This document shows positions 1-7,521 of a stretch of DNA of 18,806 nt, piece after piece. Origin of the DNA: Nitrospirota bacterium (GTDB lineage: Bacteria; Nitrospirota_A; Leptospirillia; Leptospirillales; Leptospirillaceae); NCBI GenBank assembly GCA_023480765.1, contig JAMCWZ010000104.1, positions 1-18,806 of the forward strand, given 5' to 3'. Position 1 is the first letter of the stretch. Each line of letters opens with the position of its first letter. A program made the position numbers and the translations under genes. The notes beneath the pieces were generated by a model. That model searched no databases. It was not told the DNA's origin and worked only from the letters and a program-made list of their open reading frames with translations.

Positions 1-1261
1 GAAAGACGTTTCGTTCAAGGAAATTCAGGAGGAGTTCAAGTCTGTTGTCGTTGCCGTGGGCGCATGGGGCAGTCGACCGGTTCCTTTCGAAGGAAAGGAG
101 CTTGAGCATGTCTATTCCGCCCTTCCATTCCTTCAGTCTGTTTATCTTGATCATTCTCCTGTTCCGGTCGGTCGCCGTGTGGCTGTTGTCGGTGCCGGAA
201 ATGTTGCGATGGATGTTTGCCGAACAGCCGTTCGGCTTCCAGGGGTTGAAAAAGTGAGCGTTATTGCCCTGGAGGACTGGAATGAAATGCCGGCTGATGA
301 CATGGAAATCGAGGATGCGGTCGCCGAGGGGGTAGAGTTTCTGGTCAGAAAAGGGACCAGAAGGGTGGTTGGCGAAGGAAAGGTGCAGGGGTTGGAGGTC
401 GTCAGGGTTCTTTCCGTATTCGATGATCAGGGACGGTTTTCTCCGACTTATGATGAAACGGAAAAGAGTGTCGTTCCTTTTGACTCCGTTGTGTTTGCTA
501 TCGGTCAAACGATCGACTCTTCCTTCATTCCTTCGGAGCATGATTCGGTGATTGGCAGAAACGGGGTGATTCGGGCCAATATCCACTCGATGGAAACAGG
601 GATCCCCGGAGTGTTTGCCGCAGGTGATGTTGTGACGGGGCCAAGAATCTTTATTGATGCGATCGCAGGAGGGCAGAAGGCAGCAGCATCTGTGCATCGC
701 TATCTGACAGGAAAATCGGAAGAGGTAAAGGTCTACGCGGTGTCTACTCCTGTCGATCATCGGGGGAACCCGACTCCGATCTGGCCGGTTGATTTTAACG
801 TGGATGGATATTATGGGATTTCCAGGGCCAATCCATCACTTTTGACACCGGAATTCCGAAAAACGAATTTTGAACTTGCAGAGCTGTCTTTTAGCGAAGA
901 AGAAGCAAGGGAGCAAGCGTCCCGTTGCCTGACCTGTCATGTCAACCCAATCTTTGAGGGTGAAAAGTGCATTATGTGCGGGGGATGCGTAGACGTTTGC
1001 CCGGAATATGCCTTGAAGATGATTCCCTTGTCCGATGTGGATCTGGACCAGGAATCCACGGCCAAGGTTGTGGAAAGCTTCCTTGGGGTAGAACTGTCGA
1101 AAAGGGAAGAAGTTGGTGTTGATCAGAATCTTGATCATTCGACGGCGATGATTTGGGAAGGGTCGCGGTGTATCCGGTGTGGGCTTTGTGCCAAGAGATG
1201 CCCAACCGGTGCAATCTCGATGGAGTTTTTGGAAATCAAGCAGGAGGTCGCCTTGCCATGA
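1..1261 (+). CDS. GltD-like FAD/NAD(P)-dependent oxidoreductase with two 4Fe-4S clusters (5' truncated)
   Basis: The frame is open from the left edge, so the start and the N-terminal part of the FAD domain lie outside the window. What remains resembles the small subunit of glutamate synthase and related pyridine nucleotide-disulfide oxidoreductases: a second dinucleotide-binding motif [10 protein letters not shown] (nt ~182-211), the family stretch [18 protein letters not shown], and the C-terminal FAD motif FAAGDVV (nt ~613-633). The C-terminus adds ferredoxin-like cysteine motifs, [12 protein letters not shown] (nt 968-1003) and [12 protein letters not shown] (nt 1169-1204), which should bind two 4Fe-4S clusters. 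It is expected to be cytoplasmic and to move electrons between NAD(P)H and an acceptor through FAD and Fe-S centres. Its stop overlaps the Rieske start as ATGA, so the two are co-translated, which suggests (inference) a link to the quinol-oxidising complex. It is unlikely to be true GltD, because no glutamate synthase large subunit is seen next to it. Confidence 0.85.
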   Translation, partial: KDVSFKEIQEEFKSVVVAVGAWGSRPVPFEGKELEHVYSALPFLQSVYLDHSPVPVGRRVAVVGAGNVAMDVCRTAVRLPGVEKVSVIALEDWNEMPADDMEIEDAVAEGVEFLVRKGTRRVVGEGKVQGLEVVRVLSVFDDQGRFSPTYDETEKSVVPFDSVVFAIGQTIDSSFIPSEHDSVIGRNGVIRANIHSMETGIPGVFAAGDVVTGPRIFIDAIAGGQKAAASVHRYLTGKSEEVKVYAVSTPVDHRGNPTPIWPVDFNVDGYYGISRANPSLLTPEFRKTNFELAELSFSEEEAREQASRCLTCHVNPIFEGEKCIMCGGCVDVCPEYALKMIPLSDVDLDQESTAKVVESFLGVELSKREEVGVDQNLDHSTAMIWEGSRCIRCGLCAKRCPTGAISMEFLEIKQEVALP

Positions 1262-1878
1262 GTACAGCTATGAGCGGAACGGGAAATCAGGATTCCCTGA
1301 AAGATGCGGCCAGCCCATCTGATTTGGGTCGAAGAAAATTTATGCTGGCTGCCGGTTGGGGTGTTGTCGGCGTTACCCTGGCAGGTTCGACCTATGCCGC
1401 ATACAAGTTTATGTTTCCTCCAATTCTTTATGAGCCGCCAACCGTATTCAAGATTGGCCATGTCACGGAATATGGTCTGGGTGTTGATGAACGATGGAAA
1501 CTGAAAGGGCGTTTCTGGGTCGTCCGCAACATGCGCGGAATCTATAACATGATTTCGATCTGTCGCCATTTGGGATGTACCCCCAACTGGTTTCCGGATC
1601 AAAAAAGATTTCGTTGCCCATGTCACGGGTCGATTTACGACGTACACGGGAATGTTCGTGGCGGTCCGGCTCCGAGAACACTCTGGAGAGGCCAGATCAC
1701 AAAGGATCCTGTGGACGGAGCTCTCGTTGTCAACACGGTTGTCCGGCTGGACCCGAATCCGGCGCAGACACCGCAGGGTTTGTGGGTCAAGGAAAAAGTG
1801 AAGGAAGTGAAACCCTTCTGGATTGAGCATTCCCCCCCGCCAGGGGCTTCCTGTTCGTCCAATCGACTGCTTTGCTAA
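1258..1878 (+). CDS. Rieske 2Fe-2S protein of the cytochrome bc/b6f-type complex
   Basis: This 206-residue protein supplies the high-potential 2Fe-2S cluster that takes the first electron from quinol. Both Rieske boxes are present: CRHLGC (C102, H104, C107) and CPCHGS (C120, C122, H123). C102, H104, C120 and H123 are the cluster ligands, and C107 and C122 form the usual disulfide. A twin-arginine-like GRRKFML at residues 24-30 followed by a hydrophobic span to about residue 50 fits Tat export with a retained membrane anchor. I chose the ATG at 1258 because it overlaps the upstream stop (ATGA) and has AGGAGG at 1242-1247; in-frame extensions further upstream lie inside the flavoprotein gene. 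The tail after residue 170 is Pro-rich and ends in two cysteines. A strong terminator follows, separating it from the cytochrome b genes. Confidence 0.95.
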   Translation: MSTAMSGTGNQDSLKDAASPSDLGRRKFMLAAGWGVVGVTLAGSTYAAYKFMFPPILYEPPTVFKIGHVTEYGLGVDERWKLKGRFWVVRNMRGIYNMISICRHLGCTPNWFPDQKRFRCPCHGSIYDVHGNVRGGPAPRTLWRGQITKDPVDGALVVNTVVRLDPNPAQTPQGLWVKEKVKEVKPFWIEHSPPPGASCSSNRLLC

Positions 1879-1882
1879 ATGC

Positions 1883-1921
1883 AAGCCCGGAAGATGGAGG
1901 GAAGATCTTCCGGGCTTTTTT
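1883..1921 (+). terminator. Intrinsic terminator after the Rieske gene
   Basis: A perfect 13-bp stem (1883-1895 with 1905-1917), GC-rich in its centre, encloses a 9-nt loop and runs into a T tract (1916-1921). It begins only 5 nt after the Rieske stop codon. It should end or attenuate transcripts of the flavoprotein-Rieske unit before the cytochrome b genes. Confidence 0.85.
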
Positions 1922-1955
1922 GACCGAAAGCGGAAGCTGCCGGAACCAGGAATCC

Positions 1956-1969
1956 TATAAAACTATACT
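1956..1969 (+). promoter_or_regulatory. Weak candidate -10 region upstream of the cytochrome b genes
   Basis: TATAAA at 1956-1961 and TATACT at 1964-1969 are -10-like, about 85 nt before the cytochrome b start and just past the terminator, where a new promoter would be expected. No convincing -35 is found at 16-18 nt, so the call rests on position and the -10 match only. Confidence 0.3.
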
Positions 1970-2053
1970 TTTAGATCAATAGCCCTCAGGGCCGATGGGC
2001 TTGCTCTATAGCAAGCCGAAAGACAATGATTCTCAAAATTGAAAGGACCACGA

Positions 2054-2815
2054 ATGCTTGAGAGCTTGAAGGAGAAATTGACCAAGTCGCAAGTCTTTCG
2101 ATCAATTTTTAGGCACGGTTTTCCGGATAATGACATGAACCGGGCCTATGTAGTTTTCAGTAACGTATTTCTGCATGTCCATCCGGTCAAGGTGCGTCGG
2201 AGTGCGTTGCGGATGCGTTACACGTTCTGCCTTGGTGGAATCACGCTCTTCCTGTTTATCATGCTGGCAGTGACCGGGATCTGGCTCATGTTCTATTACA
2301 CTCCCTATACAGGTCTGGCCTACAATAATATCCAGGATCTGCAGTTCGTGATCTTCGGCGGAAACCTCATGCGGGATCTTCACCGATTTGCCGCACATGG
2401 AATGGTTCTTTTTGTGTGGTTGCATATGACGAGAGTTTTTCTTACCGGCGCTTACAAGGCTCCCCGCGAGTTCAACTGGGTGGTCGGGGTCCTGCTGCTG
2501 GTGATGACTCTCATTCTAAGCTGGACGGGCTATCTTCTTCCCTGGGACCAGCTGGCCTATTGGGCTGTGACCGTCGGAACAAAAATGGCCTCCTACACTC
2601 CCTTTATCGGACAGAATGGTCCCTGGGGAGCACAATTGGGCTTTCTTCCAACAAACGACATTATGTTTATGCTTATCGGTGGTACTGTCGTCGGTCAAAA
2701 TGCGCTCATCCGTTTTTATGTTCTTCATTGCGTCGTTCTCCCGCTTTTTGTGACGATCGCATTGGCCGTCCACTTCTGGCGCATTCGTAAGGATGGATTC
2801 TCCGGCCCATTGTAA
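2054..2815 (+). CDS. Cytochrome b6-like protein (N-terminal half of split cytochrome b)
   Basis: This 253-residue, four-helix protein binds the two b haems and forms much of the quinol-oxidising and quinone-reducing sites. The haem ligands are visible: H110 and H124 (13 residues between) and H225 and H240 (14 between); the 13/14 spacing is that of b6f rather than mitochondrial bc1. [10 protein letters not shown] (about 162-171) and the end [10 protein letters not shown] are also b6-like. Cys59 in the stretch FCLGGITL aligns with the b6 cysteine (Cys35 in chloroplast b6) that binds haem c_i covalently. I use the ATG at 2054 because AAAGGA (2042-2047) is correctly spaced; a TTG at 2039 is in frame but lies before this SD. 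It follows a terminator, so it probably has its own promoter. The rest of cytochrome b is encoded by the next gene. Confidence 0.94.
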   Translation: MLESLKEKLTKSQVFRSIFRHGFPDNDMNRAYVVFSNVFLHVHPVKVRRSALRMRYTFCLGGITLFLFIMLAVTGIWLMFYYTPYTGLAYNNIQDLQFVIFGGNLMRDLHRFAAHGMVLFVWLHMTRVFLTGAYKAPREFNWVVGVLLLVMTLILSWTGYLLPWDQLAYWAVTVGTKMASYTPFIGQNGPWGAQLGFLPTNDIMFMLIGGTVVGQNALIRFYVLHCVVLPLFVTIALAVHFWRIRKDGFSGPL

Positions 2816-2868
2816 GAGCAGTTTTCAGGGTCAATCTTTAACACTCGGGATCCGAGAGGGGATATCTA

Positions 2869-3699
2869 ATGGAGAACAAGGTGACAAGAGAAATTTTTCC
2901 TCGTGATGCGAGGAAAAGTTACGGTTTGGTCGAATTGATGAAAGGATCGACTCCTATTGTTAAAAAGGAGCCGGAAGATACTGTCTATACATGGCCCAAC
3001 CTCATCATGATCGAACTCATCTGCGCATTATTGATAACGGCCGGGCTGATCATTCTGGTTCAGTTTGTCCATGCGCCGTTGAGATCTCTGGCGGACCCTT
3101 CGACAACGCCAAACCCCATGCGCGCTCCCTGGTACTTTCTGGGATTGCAGGAGCTTCTGGTTTATTTTGATCCATGGTATGCAGGCGTGGTTCTTCCAGG
3201 AATGATTATTGTTGGGTTAATGACATTCCCTTATGTCGATACAAACCCGAAAGGTGTCGGTTACTACACTTTTTCCGAGAGGAAATTTGCTATCTTCAAT
3301 TACTCCTTCGGGTTTGCTCTCTGGTGGGTGACCATTGTGATCGGAACCTATCTGAGAGGTCTGGACTGGCAATGGTACTGGCCATGGAGTGATCATCTGG
3401 TGCACATGAATCCGGCACTGGTGACGCTTGTTCCTCTGCATATTGTTTTTGTCAATTTGTTGCATGTCTCGAAAGATGTTGGAAAAGCATTATGTGACGT
3501 TCTCTTTTTTGCCTACTTTGCTGTAGGAATGGCCATTCCTTATTTCTTTATGCGGAAATTCTACGATTCGCTTGGTGGAGCCCGTTACTTTGTTTTTATG
3601 CTCTTTTTCCTCTCAATGATGGGTGTTGCATTAAAGATTGTTCTGAGACTTCTCTTCAACATTAAATATATTGTCGTTACACCGTGGATTAATGTTTGA
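2869..3699 (+). CDS. Cytochrome b C-terminal half (elongated subunit IV-like)
   Basis: This 276-residue protein completes the split cytochrome b and contributes to the quinol oxidation (Qo) pocket. The stretch NPMRAPWYFLGLQELL (residues 82-97) occupies the place of the PEWY loop. Here the tetrapeptide reads APWY, so the usual glutamate is absent, a variant I associate with a group of non-photosynthetic bacterial complexes. Chloroplast subunit IV has about 160 residues and three helices. This protein has about six predicted spans (roughly 44-66, 104-122, 142-162, 184-203, 208-228, 240-262), the additional ones C-terminal and separated by a Trp-rich segment (RGLDWQWYWPW). The start has GAGAGGGG upstream (2854-2861). 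A short inverted repeat, ctcgg at 2844-2848 and ccgag at 2852-2856, abuts this SD. Confidence 0.92.
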   Translation: MENKVTREIFPRDARKSYGLVELMKGSTPIVKKEPEDTVYTWPNLIMIELICALLITAGLIILVQFVHAPLRSLADPSTTPNPMRAPWYFLGLQELLVYFDPWYAGVVLPGMIIVGLMTFPYVDTNPKGVGYYTFSERKFAIFNYSFGFALWWVTIVIGTYLRGLDWQWYWPWSDHLVHMNPALVTLVPLHIVFVNLLHVSKDVGKALCDVLFFAYFAVGMAIPYFFMRKFYDSLGGARYFVFMLFFLSMMGVALKIVLRLLFNIKYIVVTPWINV

Positions 3700-3715
3700 G
3701 GTTTATTGGCCCTGT

Positions 3716-3757
3716 TTTCTGAAATGAAACAAAAAGAAAGACAGTTCTTTTCAGAAA
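3716..3757. repeat. 9-bp inverted repeat in the gap before the small membrane protein gene
   Basis: TTTCTGAAA (3716-3724) and TTTCAGAAA (3749-3757) are exact reverse complements separated by 24 nt in the 98-nt gap 3700-3797. It is AT-rich with no T tract, so it is not a typical terminator. It could be an operator or an mRNA-processing element, or chance. Confidence 0.3.
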
Positions 3758-3797
3758 GCGTTACTCACTTTCAAGGCTCTATTTGTAAGGAGAGTTT

Positions 3798-4016
3798 ATG
3801 AGTTCATTTCACAATCTCTTGAATGAACCCTGGGTCGAACAATATTTCGGATTCCCTTACCGGATCGGAATTTCCTTGACCCTCGTGGTTGGAACAGCGT
3901 TTTTTTATTATCTCTTGATCTGGTTCCAGAAATGGCAGGAACGCTCCTTTTACCCAGAAGGGCATCCGCTTCGCAAGGATCCCGACGCTATGAATGAAAG
4001 GGGTCGGCGGGCATGA
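3798..4016 (+). CDS. Small single-span membrane protein of the bc gene cluster
   Basis: This 72-residue protein has one clear hydrophobic helix (about residues 23-43), a short N-terminus rich in aromatic residues and a basic, Pro-containing C-terminal tail. I do not recognise a family. It is very likely a real gene: AAGGAGAG (3787-3794) lies at ideal distance from its ATG, and its stop overlaps the start of the tetrahaem cytochrome as ATGA, which implies translational coupling. Its size, topology and position suggest an accessory subunit of the bc complex, similar in style to small single-helix subunits of other respiratory complexes; this is inference. Confidence 0.75.
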   Translation: MSSFHNLLNEPWVEQYFGFPYRIGISLTLVVGTAFFYYLLIWFQKWQERSFYPEGHPLRKDPDAMNERGRRA

Positions 4017-4978
4017 AAACGAAAATCTATGTCCTCTTTTTTCTCTCCACGCTTCTTGTTGCTGGATCAATCGCTTATGATATGTACAAAAATTCCCATA
4101 CATCCTGGATGGTTTATCAAAGGGAATATTATAAGTTGCTGGCAAAGAAAACGAACAAGCCTGCACTGGCAAATTCTCCGCTCCAGATCGTCCAGACCTG
4201 GAATGTGATTCTGAATCGTGCCGACCGGTGTCAGACATGTCACATGGGGATCAATATCCCGATTTTCAAGGATGCCCCCGAGCCATTTACGGCACATCCG
4301 GACCTTTCGGGATTCATGCACAAACATCCTTTTGGAAAGTTTGGCTGCACTGTCTGTCATGATGGAAACGGTCTTGCCACAACAGTCCAGTCCGCTCACG
4401 GGTTCAATGTAACGTTGGACTATCAGCCGAAATTCGGTCCGTTTGCTGAAGCCAGCTGCACGAAATGTCATACCGATCTTTATAACGCGGGCGTGAACCC
4501 ACCGATGACCCCTTATCTCAATCTGGCAAAGAAGACAATCAACCAGAAAGGTTGCGGTTCCTGCCATTCTATGGTGCAGTTTAACCTGCACGGCGTTTTG
4601 GCACCGGATCTTTCCGGCTTCGGTTCCCGAACAGAACTGGGCTTCTATAACGTTCACCTTTTTGAGTATGTCAATGGGATTCATTCGGAGCGTGAATGGG
4701 AGTGGGAACACTTCAAAAACCCGAGACGAATTTCTCCCGGTGTTCCCGCCTTTAAGGTGCCTCCGACAATCATGCCGAACTTTCATCTGACCGACGAGCA
4801 GACGACGGCTTTAACAACTTGGGTGCTGGGACTTGTCGATCCGGCGGTGATTACCATCCCCCAGACTTATCTCCCGGTTGAGCGGTCACAGGGACGTCCT
4901 GTTCCTATTCCGGTCACAAAAGGCAATATTGGGGCAATTCCGGATTCAGCATACAAGAAAGTTGCCTTCAAGCAGTAA
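4013..4978 (+). CDS. Membrane-anchored tetrahaem cytochrome c of the bc complex
   Basis: The 321-residue protein has an N-terminal hydrophobic segment (about 5-22) acting as uncleaved anchor or signal, then four c-type haem motifs: CQTCH (73-77), CTVCH (112-116), CTKCH (149-153) and CGSCH (181-185). The last haem lies in a class I-like domain; MPNFHLTDEQ (254-263) probably supplies the distal methionine, followed by the final helix TTALTTWVLGL. The first three are in a His-rich region that may give bis-His ligation. It takes the place of cytochrome f or c1 as the periplasmic acceptor of Rieske electrons and could pass them to soluble cytochromes, or run in reverse in an iron oxidiser. It overlaps the upstream small gene by 4 nt. 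A strong terminator follows, marking it as the last gene of the unit. Confidence 0.92.
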   Translation: MKTKIYVLFFLSTLLVAGSIAYDMYKNSHTSWMVYQREYYKLLAKKTNKPALANSPLQIVQTWNVILNRADRCQTCHMGINIPIFKDAPEPFTAHPDLSGFMHKHPFGKFGCTVCHDGNGLATTVQSAHGFNVTLDYQPKFGPFAEASCTKCHTDLYNAGVNPPMTPYLNLAKKTINQKGCGSCHSMVQFNLHGVLAPDLSGFGSRTELGFYNVHLFEYVNGIHSEREWEWEHFKNPRRISPGVPAFKVPPTIMPNFHLTDEQTTALTTWVLGLVDPAVITIPQTYLPVERSQGRPVPIPVTKGNIGAIPDSAYKKVAFKQ

Positions 4979-4997
4979 AATTTGATCTCTCTCCTTC

Positions 4998-5026
4998 AAA
5001 AGGAGCCTTCGGGCTCCTTTTTTTTT
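4998..5026 (+). terminator. Intrinsic terminator after the cytochrome bc cluster
   Basis: A 10-bp stem (4998-5007 with 5012-5021) is capped by a C(TTCG)G tetraloop and followed by a run of T to 5026, beginning 20 nt after the tetrahaem cytochrome stop. This is a textbook rho-independent terminator. Confidence 0.93.
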
Positions 5027-5059
5027 AACGACCTTCCTTTCTGATTTTCAGGTAAAAAC

Positions 5060-6043
5060 ATGATTGAAATCCGACAGCTCAGCAAGATCTTTTCTTCTTC
5101 CGGTTCCCGGAGAGTCGCGGTTAACAAAATAGATCTCTCCATCGGAAAAGGAGAGTTCTTTGCATTACTTGGGCCCAATGGGGCGGGGAAAACGACAACG
5201 ATATCGATTCTGTCGACTATCCTCAAGCCAACATCCGGAGAAGTAAAAGTCGATGGACTCAATGTTGTCGATTCTCCGCATCTTGTACGCCAAAAGATTG
5301 GAATCATTTTTCAGGATCCAAGTCTCGATGACCGGTTGTCGGCACTGGAAAATATGGAATTCCACGGGAGGCTTTACGGGTTGTCCAGACCCCAGAGGAT
5401 GGCCCAGTCAGAGGCGCTCTTAAAAATGGTGGATTTATGGGAACGTCGGCAGGATCTCGTCCGGACATTTTCGGGGGGGATGCGTCGTCGTCTTGAGATT
5501 GCGCGCGGATTGATGCATCATCCAAAACTCCTCATCCTTGATGAACCGACGATCGGTCTGGATCCAAAAACAAGGAGAACGATCTGGGAATATATTCATC
5601 TCTCCCGAAAGCAATGGGGGATGACGGTTTTTCTGACAACACATTATCTTGAAGAAGCGGATTCGGCGGACCGGGTCGGAGTCATGGACGAAGGCCGGTT
5701 GGTTGCAGTCGATACGCCGGAAAAACTGAAAAAAATGGTTGGACCGGAGGTGATCGTTCTGCAAACGGACCCCGACAATCTTGAACCTATACAAAATTAT
5801 CTGGAAAAGTTTTTTGGTATAGTCGATTGTCACGTGGATTCGGAAGGTGAAATTTCTTTTCCATTGCCCATCGGAGAAGAGGGAGCAATCGGCATTATAC
5901 GGAAGCTTCCCGGCACTATCCGCGCAATGACGATCCGGAAACCGGATCTGGACGATGTTTTTATCCAGATGACAGGAAAGAATATGGCATTAAATCAGGA
6001 AACGGCTTCCCCCTTTCATCGTGTGTATAGGGGGAAATTGTGA
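5060..6043 (+). CDS. ABC transporter ATP-binding protein, DrrA-like
   Basis: This 327-residue ATPase powers the membrane protein encoded next to it. The motifs are in order: Walker A GPNGAGKTT (38-46), Q-loop Q85, signature FSGGM (137-141), Walker B LLILDEP (157-163) with TIGLD D-loop, and switch histidine H195 in TTHYLEEAD. About 100 residues after the nucleotide-binding domain and a length near 320 fit the DrrA/NodI family of exporters for drugs, polyketides or lipids. The substrate cannot be read from the sequence. The ATG is preceded by a modest SD (CAGGT at 5049-5053). Its stop overlaps the GTG start of the permease gene. Confidence 0.92.
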   Translation: MIEIRQLSKIFSSSGSRRVAVNKIDLSIGKGEFFALLGPNGAGKTTTISILSTILKPTSGEVKVDGLNVVDSPHLVRQKIGIIFQDPSLDDRLSALENMEFHGRLYGLSRPQRMAQSEALLKMVDLWERRQDLVRTFSGGMRRRLEIARGLMHHPKLLILDEPTIGLDPKTRRTIWEYIHLSRKQWGMTVFLTTHYLEEADSADRVGVMDEGRLVAVDTPEKLKKMVGPEVIVLQTDPDNLEPIQNYLEKFFGIVDCHVDSEGEISFPLPIGEEGAIGIIRKLPGTIRAMTIRKPDLDDVFIQMTGKNMALNQETASPFHRVYRGKL

Positions 6044-6861
6044 ACGGGGATATTCTTGAAAACGACATGGCTTCCATTCGCATTCCTCATCCGCTTGTCC
6101 GCGATCTCCGGGGAATTTATACCCTGTGGCTCCGGGATGTCATCCGTCTTTGGAGGGACAAGGTCCGGCTGGTTGGCTCCCTGATTCAGCCCCTGTTATT
6201 TTTGTTTATTCTGGGCGGAGGTCTGCGTGGCCGTCTCTCCGGAGGAATGGCTGGGTCGGCCAATTATCAGCAGTTTATATTCCCCGGAATACTGGCCATG
6301 AGTATTCTGTTTACGGCCTCTTTTGCGGGGATAGCTGTTGTCTGGGACAGAGAGGTGGGCTTTCTCAAGGAAGTGCTCGTGGCTCCTTTGTCAAGGACGG
6401 CCGTTGTTCTGGGAAAAGTCCTCGGTGGCAGCACCAACAGCCTGCTCCAGGCGCTTCTCTTGTTTGCCCTGTTTCCGGTCTTCAAGATTCGGTTGACGAT
6501 CGGGCAGTTTCTTCTGGCTCTTTTGATCATGCTCTTCATTGGATTGGCCCAAACAGCGATGGGAATCGCTCTTTCTGCAAGGATGTCTTCGAGCCAGGGA
6601 TTCATGGTTCTGTTGAATTTTATTATACTGCCGCTCTATTTTTTATCGGGGGCGATGTTTCCGTTAAACGGGCTGCCAAAATGGCTCACTGTCGCTGTCC
6701 TGGCGGATCCCCTGACTTACGGGGTGGATCTGCTTCGGGGGATCTTGCTGGGTGCTCATCATTTCGCATTTTCGATCGATATGCTGGCTCTTGGATCTTT
6801 TGGCACCGGCATGATCTATTTGGCGGCGAAACTTTTTAATATGGAGACTCCCGGATTGTAA
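6040..6861 (+). CDS. ABC-2 type transporter permease, DrrB-like
   Basis: This 273-residue integral membrane protein is the channel partner of the ATPase just upstream. It shows about six hydrophobic helices and typical ABC-2 features: the N-terminal LWRDKVRLVGSLIQPLLFLFILG, the mid-protein VAPLSRTAVVLGKVLGG, and the C-terminal LPLYFLSGAMFPL followed by PLTYGVDLLRG. The GTG at 6040 is chosen because it overlaps the ATPase stop (GTGA) and has AGGGGGA at 6028-6034; an in-frame ATG at 6067 is a less likely alternative. Two such proteins probably join two ATPase subunits. Export of a hydrophobic compound is a family-based inference. Confidence 0.9.
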   Translation: MNGDILENDMASIRIPHPLVRDLRGIYTLWLRDVIRLWRDKVRLVGSLIQPLLFLFILGGGLRGRLSGGMAGSANYQQFIFPGILAMSILFTASFAGIAVVWDREVGFLKEVLVAPLSRTAVVLGKVLGGSTNSLLQALLLFALFPVFKIRLTIGQFLLALLIMLFIGLAQTAMGIALSARMSSSQGFMVLLNFIILPLYFLSGAMFPLNGLPKWLTVAVLADPLTYGVDLLRGILLGAHHFAFSIDMLALGSFGTGMIYLAAKLFNMETPGL

Positions 6862-6962
6862 GAAAATGAAAAATAGTTTTCTTTTCCGAATATCTCCATC
6901 GCAGAGTCAACGAGGAAGAGGAGACTTTTTCAGACAGCACGTTTTCATGAAGAGGGGGCAAA

Positions 6963-7457
6963 ATGGCAAGCGATTCATCGTTTGATGTTGTGTCCAATGT
7001 GGATATGCAGGAAGCCAAAAATGCCGTCGATCAGGCCAATAAGGAGATTCAGAACCGATTTGACCTGAAGGCGACGGGTGCACAGGTGGAGTGGGAGAAG
7101 GAAGAGCTGGTCCTGAATGCGCCGGATGCCCATAAATTGTCCGCAGTCAATGAAATTCTCGATTCCAAATGTATTCGCAGAGGGATTTCGCTCAAGAATC
7201 TCGATCGTCAGAAAGTGGAAGAATCTCTGGGGGGGAAAGTTCGGCAGCGGATCCGTTTTAAACAAGGATTGTCCACGGAAGCCGCCAAAGAGATTGTCAA
7301 GGAGATCAAGGCCTCAAAGCTGAAAGTCCAGTCCCAGATCCAGGGAGATTCGGTCCGGGTGACAGGAAAGTCGAAGGACGATCTCCAGACGGTCATTTCC
7401 ATTTTAAAGTCAAGGGATTTTGGATACGACCTCCAGTTCGTCAATTTCCGGTCCTGA
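6963..7457 (+). CDS. yajQ: YajQ family nucleotide-binding protein
   Basis: The 164-residue protein matches YajQ over its full length. It starts with FDVVSNVDMQEAKNAVDQANKEI and has the central ISLKNLDRQKVEESLGGKVRQRI and the final KSRDFGYDLQFVNFR. The fold is two ferredoxin-like domains. Family members bind nucleotides or RNA, and one in Xanthomonas binds cyclic di-GMP; the role here is unknown. The ATG has GAGGGGG (6951-6957) upstream. The 101-nt gap before it (6862-6962) shows no clear promoter or terminator. It lies 64 nt before the protease gene and may share its transcript. Confidence 0.95.
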   Translation: MASDSSFDVVSNVDMQEAKNAVDQANKEIQNRFDLKATGAQVEWEKEELVLNAPDAHKLSAVNEILDSKCIRRGISLKNLDRQKVEESLGGKVRQRIRFKQGLSTEAAKEIVKEIKASKLKVQSQIQGDSVRVTGKSKDDLQTVISILKSRDFGYDLQFVNFRS

Positions 7458-7521
7458 TCCTTTCCTTGTGGAGACAGGTCGTGAAACAAAAGCACCAGAA
7501 GGATTGAGGAGAGGAATTCTG

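Noticed and set aside
926..943. CLTCH in the flavoprotein looks like a CxxCH c-type haem site
   Set aside because: The protein has FAD, NAD(P) and ferredoxin motifs and should be cytoplasmic, where c-type haem is not attached; a Cys pair at this spot is seen in GltD-like proteins.
1135..1884. A 249-codon open frame on the minus strand opposite the Rieske gene
   Set aside because: The plus strand carries both Rieske boxes and an export signal; the reverse frame has no domain or start signal.
4067..4786. A 239-codon minus-strand frame opposite the tetrahaem cytochrome gene
   Set aside because: The plus strand has four CxxCH motifs in frame; the reverse product shows nothing recognisable.
6126..6839. 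A 237-codon plus-strand frame within the ABC permease gene
   Set aside because: It is an out-of-frame shadow; the other frame gives a six-helix protein with family motifs and a coupled start.
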